A DNA stretch of 60,000 nucleotides from Antedon mediterranea (Eukaryota > Echinodermata > Crinoidea > Comatulida > Antedonidae), in assembly GCF_964355755.1 (NCBI RefSeq), contig NC_092679.1, forward strand, positions 3,784,001-3,844,000. Reading direction: 5' to 3'. The translations under genes and the position numbers were made by a program. This document shows, piece by piece, positions 34,471 through 44,870 of this stretch. The notes beneath the pieces were generated by a model that was not told the origin of the DNA, made no database searches, and saw nothing but the letters and a program-made list of their open reading frames with translations. Within the stretch, counting starts at the first letter, position 1. Each line of letters begins with the position of its first letter.

Positions 34471-36099
34471 TTACAGAAGTTCAGTGGTTTTGTGGGTAAA
34501 ATAACGATCTTTGTTTACTTTTGATAACAATCTATGACGTAGATTTTCTGATGTGAGTGGGATGGTAGATACAGTACTTTCATAATTTATGGTTTTGAAA
34601 GAAAAGAAAAGATAAATGGTTTCATTGTATCAGAAGGAATGGACAATAATTACGACATAAACCACAATGTTAATGTTGGTACTAAATTTTAATTTGATAA
34701 AATTTACTAGGAAGAAAAGGAGCTTTCCAATAACAGGATGGGTTTTCAAAGAACCAAGCACTAAACAATAACACGCTTAAAAGTCGTTAATCACTTTACA
34801 AGTTGAATATTCATGATGTACAGTAACCTCTGCAATTAAAACCCCAAATTTGCAGAACTGTTATCTACTGTACAACATTATCTTAAAGGTTATTTAGTTC
34901 CTTTAAATTGTTTTCTCATTCATTCACATTTATTTTAAACATTCCAAGAAAAAAACAAGCATGCAATTTACAATTGGTGGTAACAATTGTAGGAGCAGTT
35001 TTAGAGATCGGAAATAGGAGTAAAATAACTTCTCTTATACCAACCCTTAAACAGGAAAAAAGAAAAATAAACAACTGCATTTATTTGTGGACGGAACCCT
35101 CTGTATATTATACTTTTGACTAATCTTTTAATAAAATTAACGGAACCATTTATCTAGCCTACTGATAGCACCTTACTATAGGCACAAGCTAAAGACACAT
35201 CCAAGCACCTCCCTCTTTTACTTAGCACATCAAAGCTACATCAAATGTACACACTACATATTGATCTATTCTAAAGTCACTATACTATACAAAGTTATGT
35301 CAATATCATTATGACTGCTATCTTCGTGATCAGTCAATATCAGTATACTTTAAAATCTGGGTTAAAGTACTTCAACTTATCCAAATATTGGGAAAATATT
35401 AAAAACATCCTAGACAAGGATAAACACATTTCCCATTTAAAGTCAACAGGAAAAGATTAAAGTTAAACAAGGTATCATTTCAGTGACATTGATTAGTCAA
35501 CTGGGACAGAAATTTTAGTGTTGTTTTATACAATTTTGGGAGACTTTTTGATGTCAAAACATATAGTACTATAAACAAGCATAGTTTTAAATGAGAAACA
35601 ATGCTCAATACTTTATTAGTTCAAAGTTGGACAACCTACAGTAAAATGTTTGCTCTTTAAAATGCACAATTGTTTGATAAAAAACGCCTCCAGAAATACT
35701 AGTTCTATTTACATAAAACACTTATCTGTGAGCGCGATTGTAGTCAATGAAAAATATAACTTCATATATTCATTTTATCTAAACAACAACCCCACGCTAT
35801 GAATGTGTTTACCGGCAACTTGACTTTTAAACTTTCCACTTTCTTCTTCTTGTTGATCTTTCACTTTTATTTTATTTGTAGCAAAAGTTCAAATGGACAG
35901 AGGAAATGTACCAGATACGATGTCGGATGTTGCCATAGATAATCTTAATTTAGCAAGACCGCCAAATAATTAAAGAGTAACTGTACATAAAGAAATGGAC
36001 ATGAAATTTGATTTATTATTATCTATAGTAGTACTACGGTACATATTTAACAAAAATGTCATACTCAAACACAAACTCGCCAATTTTATAGTTTATCAT

Positions 36100-36249
36100 G
36101 CATATAAACTAAGTCTCATTGAGGCTATAGGGAGTGGAGCTGAAAGAGTTGTAATACAACCCTGGCATAAGGTCAGAGGATTGAACCCTCGACCTAGGGA
36201 TTGGAAGGCAAGCATGTTAACTAACAAGCTACAACTCTATAGCTCTACA
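36100..36249 (-). mobile_element. tRNA-derived SINE, copy 2
   Basis: Minus strand: A box GTAGCTTGTTAGTTAACATG, B box GGTTCAATCC, tail CTCTTTCAGCTCCACTCCCT and AGCCTCAATGAGACTTAG, matching copy 1 along its length. The 86-codon frame across it is not a gene. Confidence 0.72.
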
Positions 36250-38796
36250 TTATAAACTGAATCAACCTAAAAAATTAATTTACCATTTCCAAATGTTTGC
36301 TACAGTATATTTCTTTTCTTGTTAATTTTGTTTGGCTACTATTGTACATTAGTTGTGAGAATAGGTAAACACCCAAACAGAGTTGAAACACTTGTATAGA
36401 ATTGGATCAGAGTATAAATAAACAATGGCTATTGAATTTACTGTAGCAAACAGATAAGCATCCACGATGAGTTATCCAGCATTAGAATGGTTTGTTTGTG
36501 GAGCCTAAAGATTTACATAAAATTATCTTATAATAAGATCAGAAGACAATTAAAATCTGAATAAGAGAAAGGATTGTGCAAGATTATTGCTGTCAAATCA
36601 GAAATCTTGATAGTGCCATTCCCACCATTAATAGCATCAGATAAATACGGCACAGTCAGATAAGGATATTTTAGAGATATCATCTCTTTGATTCTATTAT
36701 ATAAATAAAATATACTGTAACATTATGGAATAACAAAGTAAATTGGAAGCAAATAAATAATATGTTTGTTCACTGAATAGAATATACACTATTAAGTACT
36801 GTAATTTTATAGTCAAAGAAGTCGTCAAAATATTACAATTAAAGATTTCATCCAATTCAGATAAAAACACATTTCAGTTACTAACACAATCTATAATATT
36901 GAAACTCGTATTCTGTTGACCTAAGGTGTTTCAATTGACCGTTTGTCCAAAGGGTCAATACGAGATGACCACTCATCTGAACACAGCACTTGAGGCAATG
37001 AATATTGTGTTTACACTGGCATTTAATTTAATTCACAGTTTGGTTCTTGATCTAACAAACTGTCAATTTTCCCAAGTGAGATATTTTTTAATAGATTGCC
37101 CGGACATTAGGTTTTCATTGGGACTGTCATATTATAAGTATTTTAAAACGTGCACTAGTAGTGTAGTACACTATTAATGTGACTATTAAACATGGTAAAA
37201 CTGCTTTCAATTTTTTTTTTATCTATAAATAAGATCATAAATGTTTTAAGCAAACAATACCCTGGTACAGTACAAAGTCCAAAATAAAATGACACCACCA
37301 TGACTATCATTTTAATCTCGTCATCGCATCATAGTTTTACTTTACAGTTTGTTCCACTATACTACTGTACTTTTTTAATATACCGTAACCTGGCAACTTT
37401 TAAAGTTACCTTTATACAGTGTATGCAGTAGGAATTTTTCAATCAATTTATTAATATTACTACAAACTGTGAACTCTTCCAAAACTTGACACCATTTTTT
37501 ATACAAAAAAAAAAGGAAATATTTGTTTACTATTCTTTGCAGCAATATTAAAATTAGTAAATTTTGCAAAGGTTTTAATTTTCATTTTAGTTTGGATAAA
37601 GTGCAGTATCACAACATTTATTATCCATATTTTTGAAAAATATTTCATAGTTGTACAACAAATATTAATTTTTAATTAATATTTCATTTTTAATTAAAAG
37701 TATTATCAGAAAGAGTTATTCGAACTTTTCCCTCGTATTATAGAATATGAGATAGCTTTTAGTACTGTACGTCTATGACACAGATTGATAAAAACCATTT
37801 ACTAATTTCCGAGGCATTCAGTACAAATTATATTTAAATAAAGCTAATCTATTTTTATAGGTCTACATGTTTATCTGTTTTATAAATTTAAGGGAAAGAA
37901 AGTACAGTAGTTTTAATATCAACATCAAAATTTATTATCCTCATAATTACGACCAATGAAATAGGTCATGTCACTGACCTTTGATAACCTATGAGACAAC
38001 ATTTTCTCACAAAGTTACATTCAAGCAAATAGTCTCATGAGGGTCATCATAATTACCATTAAAACTTCTTGAAATTGTTTTTTGATTACATGGTCATTTA
38101 TAGAATAATATTCTGGTGCCAAAGTTAAAAATGAGTTGAGAATGAGAATGAGAATTTATCACTGCATTAGTATTACCCAGGAGGGACAAAATAGGTTGGC
38201 AAAATTTCCTGGTACTGTATTGTGCTTGGTGGTGTGTCATTAGTTGACCCTAGCTTAGTAGGGGGCAGAGTGAGGGCTTAAAGGTGTGATGAGTTGAGAG
38301 GATTCACATCACACAGTGAGAATAGGATGAAGAGTCATACCAGAATAAGGGACCACCTTATAGTTAACTATAATCAGATGAACTCAGGGATGTTATAAAA
38401 TGTTTGAACATTATTTATTGGTGGTGTATATTTATTCTGCAATCTCTAAAGCCTGCTTTGTTTGCGCGAATCAAAAGCGCCAGCTATACGCATGCATATT
38501 TATCATTCAATTTTCAAATCTCTTTCTACAACGAATTCTAGTTCCCAATTCAGCGAAATTGGTACAGTAGTTCAAATTTTTGCGTTGCGAAAAATGCATA
38601 ACCAATCAGAGTTCAGGAAATGAATAATGACGTCATTATAAGGAGCACTCACATAAATCGAAATACTCATTAGACACGTGATGGAAATGAAAATCACATC
38701 GCTCCTGAAGTGGAAAGGGTAGCATGATTTTGTTCTTTGCTTTAGTGGAAAAAAGGCTTGGAACTGGGAATCTCAAAATGACTAGAATGTACTTAC

Positions 38797-39223
38797 CCCT
38801 TATTTATTATGGCTTTTTCTCTGAATGTCTTCGGCCTGACAAGTCCATCTAAAGCTTCTCTTGTAGGTACTTGTGGACTGTTTGTGAGCGACATGTTGAG
38901 GCCTTCACAAGACCCATCACTATAGCTAGATCCTGTGCTATATATTGACACAGCTGTTCCGTTTTGTCCTGGGAAACTTGAGTTAGATCCGGGTGTACCA
39001 GGGGTATTGGTACCGGATCTGGATTTATTAAAAGGTGTCGGGGAGTGTGGAGCAATTCCGTCCAAGCTCCCGGTAGATGCTAAATCAGCACTGTTACTAG
39101 ACGCCATTGAGTCTCGGTCTCGGTCACCACGCTTTTTCCTTATCGTGTCTTTACCATTTGGTTTTAATAACGATTTTTCTTGGGGCCGCCTTAAAAATGA
39201 TAGTTCTTCTGGATGACGAATAC
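38797..39223 (-). CDS. FERMT: Kindlin coding exon 3 (residues 132-274, F1 with disordered loop)
   Basis: Starts with IRHPEELSFLRRP, the conserved F1 segment, then runs into a long low-complexity insert rich in Ser, Gly, Thr and Pro (residues about 170-250), and ends in VRPKTFREKAIINKG, where F2 begins. In vertebrate kindlins this F1 loop is disordered and carries a lysine-rich lipid-binding stretch. Here the basic patch is RKKRGDRDRD (residues 160-169). Loop sequence is lineage-specific, as usual for the family. Donor GG|GTAAGT leaves two bases of codon 274. The antisense strand has a 93-codon open frame that is a shadow. Confidence 0.94.
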
Positions 39224-39404
39224 CTTTATACAAATGAATGAACAAAAAATGTAAAGTTAACATGTATGCACCTCCTCAAATTATCATAATGGGTAATAAA
39301 GTAGGTTGGCGAGGCGTCCTTTTGCCACTACAACTAGTAAATCACTTGTTTAACAATGATTTAATTAATCATAACTGCAATCTAATAATAAATAATTAAC
39401 TTAC

Positions 39405-39638
39405 CAAGATCTTTACACAAATCCTGTACAGCATTAAACACCATACTAGAGAAACTGACAGGTAGGTCGAGGAGTTGCATGTCTGGTAGCTGTACTCGCA
39501 GTGTTTTATGCATCGGTGTGAACCAGAGTTTAGAATCGGCCATCACGTGACACTGGTCAAGCGTTGAGTTGGTTCGAAGCAGCCAGGTGTTTTTATCTGG
39601 CCACCACATTGCGTGGTCAGACCAGTCCATTGTCACAT
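39405..39638 (-). CDS. FERMT: Kindlin coding exon 2 (residues 54-131, F0 end and F1 start)
   Basis: The acceptor reads TTTTGCAG and the donor G|GTAAGTT. The 234-nt exon keeps the frame. It encodes DWSDHAMWW followed by [28 protein letters not shown] and [13 protein letters not shown], which align residue for residue with the F0-F1 boundary of vertebrate kindlins. This is the stretch where F0 hands over to F1. The next intron is only 181 bp (39,224-39,404), the shortest in the gene. Confidence 0.95.
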
Positions 39639-39737
39639 CTGCAAAATTAATTGTAATCTACCGTAGTATAATAGTCTTGTAAGCTCTGTAGCTCTTCACG
39701 GGCGGCATATAAAAAATGTCCAGTTTTGCAAGTAGTA

Positions 39738-39793
39738 CAATATATTTATCAGGGAGTTGTAAAATACAACTCCCTGATATTTATTGTATAATA
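39738..39793. repeat. Intronic hairpin
   Basis: ATCAGGGAGTTGTA (39,748-39,761), loop AAA, TACAACTCCCTGAT: 14 perfect pairs. The stem continues imperfectly through TACAATATATTT and ATTTATTGTATA for about 55 bases in total. Confidence 0.8.
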
Positions 39794-39954
39794 TTAATAA
39801 AATAAAAATGTAAATATTGTAGTCAATGACCTCAAAAACTACAATTTGGAACCTAATGCTATTGATCCATAATATATAAACCATGTTTCATGATCCCATC
39901 ATTGGAATAATTTAATTATATAATCTGCTAAATATTGAATGGCAATTTACAGTG

Positions 39955-40115
39955 ACTGACTGGCTAAACCCAGAGGCCCCGGAGCTTATGGGGGACCAGA
40001 GCAGTGTCCAGAGGGAAAAAACAGCCATTAAAATATATCGAAAAAGGCTAAAACGCCAGAGCCCTCCAGCATTGGGTTCCTAATCCAGGGGCCTCTGCGT
40101 TACTCCATTGACTGT
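39955..40115. repeat. Dispersed GC-rich repeat, copy 1
   Basis: GGCTAAACCCAGAGGCCCCG, GAGCCCTCCAGCATTGGGTT and GGGGCCTCTGCGTTACTCC. A related segment lies at 55,995-56,115 with the same order of landmarks. Confidence 0.5.
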
Positions 40116-41002
40116 AGATATTTGAAATGGTACTTTATACTTATAGATATCTGAGAACAATCGCCTCTACCCAAGACTCAAACTTGAAACATTTGGATGT
40201 AAACAAGTACAACTGAATTAAGAATGAACCATGAACAGCACTTTTAAACGCATCCTTCTAAACGCTGCTGCGCTTAGAAGATGACTTTTGAGCCGATACC
40301 CATTAACTACTTAAATGATTTATTTTAAAACGCACTGTGATGATTGCACCTAGCTAGCAGAAAAAGACACTTCCCATGAGAATTGTAGGCATGGAGAAAG
40401 TTAATCCTTCTGACATAAAATAATATAATTTATAATGTCAAAAACAATAGTGTGTGAAGTTGCTTGTTTTTTTAATCTATTTTGAAATGAACAGTTCAGT
40501 TGGTGTTACGCAGCAGGAACAGACCCCAGCATATTAATATAAGAAGCACTGTACCTACTGTAGTATGAGATGTCAGATAATGACACTCCTGTATCTCTGT
40601 ACAGTATATCGTTATTATGTGACATATAGAAGATATCCGATTGGTATAGGATGGTGGAGAGGGAGACAAATGGGAGAGAACTTTTCTCAAGCTTTGGGGC
40701 TCAAAAGGAAATTTATTAGATAATTCTTGTATCATGGTTTAGTTGACAGACAGCCTTATTATTGAAGGCTGAAAGTGTAATATGGTGATGATGATCATGA
40801 GAAGGCTAGATCACTCTGAAGGGAGTCACAAAAAAACGTGAAAGATGATAAACAAGGGTCTTGTATACAGTTACCATGACTACAATTCTAAAAGAGACTA
40901 TAAAAGAGGCAATATAGATGAGGAATATTATGCTAACAAGTCAGAAGTACTACACTTTCGTTTTTTCATATTCATTGTATCATATTAACATTTAATATTT
41001 AA

Positions 41003-41627
41003 AGACCCCTTCCCTGCAATTTTGGACGTTTTTTGGAAAATAATACATATATATCACTTTAAAAACATTAAACCATGTCATTCCTTGTCTTAAATGTACG
41101 TTTTATGGTAAATTATGATAAAAAGTGAGAAACAATGCACTACCTAAGTAGCTCGCGGCGATCGACCTCTCGTGGATGGTCTTAGGCCTAGCCTGGCTAG
41201 GCTTAGTTTTTTAGGCCTAGCTGGTAAACATCGGTAACGTACGAACATCGTACGCTAGCTATATACCTAGCCTGACGTTGTATAGTTGCTGCATTAATTG
41301 TCTTTCTATTTTTGCCAGACTCCGTTGATACAAATTGGGGAAAACCCGATATTTTCGCTGAAAAGTTAGGAGTCTTCCATTTGTTTTGGCCTCACGATCG
41401 ATCGAAAAGTGGGCGAATTACAGGTGAAAAACAAAAATATCAATCCGCGCGCAATGCATTTTGGGATTTATAGCGGGCCGCTATAATTATTAAAATCGAC
41501 TTATTTTTCACATTTTAACCGTTTAAAGACGAAAAAAGTTATCGCAATAGGACCATATAGTATTATTTTTACATTAAATATAGTTTGTGATCTTAAATTA
41601 GATCTAAAAAACGTAGGGAATGGGGCT
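41003..41627. mobile_element. 625-bp non-autonomous DNA element with TTAA target
   Basis: Ends AGACCCCTTCCCTGC (41,003) and the complement of AGCCCCATTCCCTACG (ending 41,627), flanked on both sides by TTAA. Both arms then share ACGTTTTTT. TTAA duplications are typical of piggyBac and Kolobok elements. No transposase frame is present. Confidence 0.65.
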
Positions 41628-41938
41628 TTAAATCTTTAATATTTAATACATAGCATAAAATTCAGATAAAATTGTGTAATTTTAAACTGCCTCAATAAGG
41701 CCTCTGATGTATCATACAATATTACGTACAGCTCATTCACGTGAAAAACTGAAATGATGAATAATATGGCATCAGTCAGATTTTTATTGCATTACAACGT
41801 GTTTAATGAGAAATAAACCAATGAGGCCTTTGGGTAAAAATATTAAATTGTACTATCTACCTGCTATTAATAGAGTACTGTCGTGGAAAATAAACATTTT
41901 TTTTTTTTGTAAAAAAAAAAGGGAAATAAGATTGTTAT

Positions 41939-42117
41939 ATAAAGCTCTGTCTACACTATCAACTAGTTTGACAAAAAAAGCGTGATGTGCCCAAATATGT
42001 TGGTAGTGATATGACATCATCGTGTCCATATGTTGGCACATCACATTACCATGTACAGTATTTGTCACATTACCATGTACAGTATTTGTCACAAAAAGTC
42101 TGTAGATAGATCTTAAA
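41939..42117. mobile_element. MITE family A copy with a 24-bp internal duplication
   Basis: Left end TAAAGCTCTGTCTACACTAT is intact. The right part carries two copies of CACATTACCATGTACAGTAT (24-bp unit, 42,041-42,088), and its terminal repeat is damaged. Confidence 0.85.
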
Positions 42118-42784
42118 ACTTAAAAGGCACCGCCTGATACCTACTGCACTAACTTTTATGTACAGTATTCCTGCTAATTTAAATAAAATATGTAATTTAT
42201 GCTCACGACCAAGCTATTTACTGAACATTTACTGAGAATACAGCATTTTTTAGCTTCTTTGATTAAATCATAAGCTCTGATACACATGAATGGAGATATC
42301 AATAATAATCAATGTAATTAATGACAAACCACTTAAGATAAATTAACAGCTTAATTCTAAATATTGAGGTTGTTTATTTTGATTTATCACTTGAATAGAA
42401 TTAACTCACAAAATATCAATATAATAAATCGTAACATAATTATTAAATATTAATTAATTATTAAAGTACAAGAACATTTCAAATGTTTTATTAAAATTTA
42501 ATTTTTAAGCAATATATAATTTTTAAATAGCAATTATTACGTTTCTTACAAATGCTTTACTTTATGTATAATCCAATGTGTTAATATAATCCCACTAACC
42601 CCATGCTAAATTTGACAAATTAAACATTGTTAATGCTTGCATTCTTCCTCCCCTGTAACACTGCCCTTCCAATATATCACCTCCTACTGTATATACCGGT
42701 ATATAAAAAAAAAAATCTTAGATCACACAGACAAATGGTACTGTTACTACAGTATATCACTAGTTTTGTCATTAAGGAACAGTT

Positions 42785-42919
42785 TAAAGCTCTGTCTACA
42801 CTAGTTTGACAAAACAAATGTGATGTGCCCAAATATGGTAGTGATATGACATCATTGTGTCCATGGGCACATCACATTTTCTTGTCACATAAAGTTTGAT
42901 AATGTAGACACAGAGCTTA
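42785..42919. mobile_element. MITE family A copy
   Basis: Ends TAAAGCTCTGTCTACACTAG and GATAATGTAGACACAGAGCT, with GTGATATGACATCATTGTG in the middle. A compact, nearly complete copy. Confidence 0.9.
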
Positions 42920-43767
42920 AGATTGAATAGAATCTCAATATTGATTGAATTACTATGCAATGTTGCCGCTTCGCTAGCCTAATCAACTTTCTACTTAAAC
43001 AATTGTCCAGCGTAAGCGTTTCCACCTGCTTGAGCTATTGATTCTCCGTTATGACATTAACCGCCGCAAAAGTCAAACAACAAGTTACGAATGTGCTCAA
43101 CATTGCTGAATGACCAGATTTGGGTTAAGATTTACGTAAAGCTAAATAATTTCTCAAGGAGACCCATCCTGCCAGGCCCCACCCATTTAGAAATTTACTA
43201 TATATAACAGATAGGACATTAATCACGTTAATTCACATTTATTAGTTTCTATGGTAAAGCAATACAATAACAGCAATACAAGTAACAGAACAATAAAACA
43301 TTAAATATAGGCTTATTTCAGATGGTGATTTCTAACTACTGTGTATACCTTATTGACATTTAATATCTCCAACCAGCTTGAGTAGTACTCTACTCTACCA
43401 GAGTATCAACCATATTTATAACATTTTGAAGCACATAACCATTCTACCATCTGCTATGTTACTAGGACATACTTATGACAAATGTTTAAATAATTATGTG
43501 TACAGTACTACTAACCATATTGTTTCTACAACAACCAATGTGTATTCATTAGCCCTTGACAAATGAGGTTCCGTTTTGGTTGGTTTTTGCTTTCAATTGC
43601 TTTAAAACACATTGAACAAAAAAATAATGTTGTGAAGCATAGAATAGAAGGAGAAGAATAAATGCCAGTCAGATAATTAATGTTTAGGCCTATATGGTGA
43701 TACAGTATACTGTACGCTGACTCAATGTTGTCATAAGGACGTATACTAGACTGTACAATATACCATA

Positions 43768-43995
43768 GAGTACAAACTAGTTTAACAAAAAAATTGTGTG
43801 GTAGTGATATGCTTACAAATATGGTAGTGATATGCTTACAAATATGGTAGTAATATGCTTACAAATATGGTAGTAATATGCTTAAATATGGTAGTGATGT
43901 TTAAATATGGTAGTGATATGACATCATCATGTCCATATGGCATACAATATCACATGTTTGTCACATATGATAAAGTTTGATAACTGTGTAGCTTA
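43768..43995. mobile_element. MITE family A copy with internal expansion
   Basis: AAATATGGTAGTGATATGCT is repeated about five times in tandem before ATGACATCATCATGTCCATA and the decayed right end GATAACTGTGTAGCTT. The unit is one that occurs once in other copies. Confidence 0.82.
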
Positions 43996-44526
43996 AGAGC
44001 ATGAAGGCCTACAGTACATGTGTAACTGTGGAATACCCTTGAGAGCTAAATTAAGTATGCCTTGGTTTTCTAAAGTACTAATGAAGTCATTAATCTTGGT
44101 AGGATCAGAGTAGAATTATGAAAACTCATACTAGAAAGTGTAGTTTGACATTGTTTACTCAATGACCAGGTGATGAGAGTATGTTACACATGTGAACATC
44201 AAGGAGACTCACTCATCTGGAATTGTATAGGAAATGTGATGCGATTAATCATAACAAGGCATACATAGTCATCAATATTAATTCTTCATCTCAGTGGGCT
44301 GCGTGGGTAGCGAACTGTGTGAGGTTGGTAGTACTGTGTGAGGTGGGTGGTATAATAATTTCCTGGGGGAAAATACTGATCTACTATCTCAATGTAGCCT
44401 AAAATAGGTTACATGCATGCATCCTCATTGTCAGATTTGTTATTAGTTTTCCCATTCTCTATTGTCTCCATTTGTATACCATTCTCCTTCTTTTTATGTG
44501 AACATTGTTATTCATACAGTACTACT

Positions 44527-44605
44527 ATAGTATTCTCACTCCTGAGGACGATCAAAGTATATTGATCGAAACGTTGAGAAACTCAACAGTGCTTTTCAGA
44601 ACTAT
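44527..44605 (+). other. Three-way-junction sequence resembling a degenerate hammerhead ribozyme
   Basis: CTGAGGA (44,542-44,548) is followed by a 7-bp stem CGATCAA / TTGATCG (44,549-44,555 and 44,562-44,568), then AAAC and a 6-bp stem GTTGAG, loop AAA, CTCAAC (44,573-44,587). Flanking arms ATAG, TTCT, CACT pair in order with AGTG, AGAA, CTAT (44,527-44,540 and 44,588-44,605). CTGANGA and GAAA are the hammerhead core boxes, but there is one extra base after CTGAGGA and no canonical cleavage triplet. If real it is a decayed copy, as found in Penelope-like elements and retrozymes. Confidence 0.3.
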
Positions 44606-44709
44606 TATACACATGGTGTACCGCAAACTTTATTATCAACACATACTCTATTATATTACATGAATTCTTACAGAAAGATCCATTTTCAATATGCCACAAA
44701 TGCTCAAAC

Positions 44710-44870
44710 TAAAGCTCTGTCTACACTATTAAACCTTATGTGACATGTGATGTGGTCATATACAGTTTGAACATGATGTCATATCACTACATTTAAGAAT
44801 ATCACTACCATATTTGGGCACATCACAGTTTTTTTTGTCAAACTAGTTTGATAGTGTAGACAGAACTTAA
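44710..44870. mobile_element. MITE family A copy
   Basis: Ends TAAAGCTCTGTCTACACTAT and GATAGTGTAGACAGAACTTA, with TGATGTCATATCACTAC and ACCATATTTGGGCACATCAC inside. Nearly complete. Confidence 0.9.

Larger units (their letters stand above)
23942..38796 (-). other. FERMT intron 3 (14.9 kb)
   Basis: Contains the inverted-arm transposon (24,581-28,031), a tandem duplication (28,903-29,240), a CG-bearing 24-bp repeat, a 197-bp MITE, a strong hairpin, the 77-bp satellite, and tRNA-derived sequences. No host coding exon is seen in the rest (33,610-36,100 and 36,250-38,796), where frames of 71-86 codons have no recognisable product. Confidence 0.75.

Noticed and set aside
36926-37177. 83-codon plus-strand frame in intron 3
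   Set aside because: No recognisable family, no splice or poly(A) context; length is within chance for this composition.
38935-39216. 93-codon plus-strand frame over exon 3
   Set aside because: Antisense shadow of the low-complexity F1 loop.
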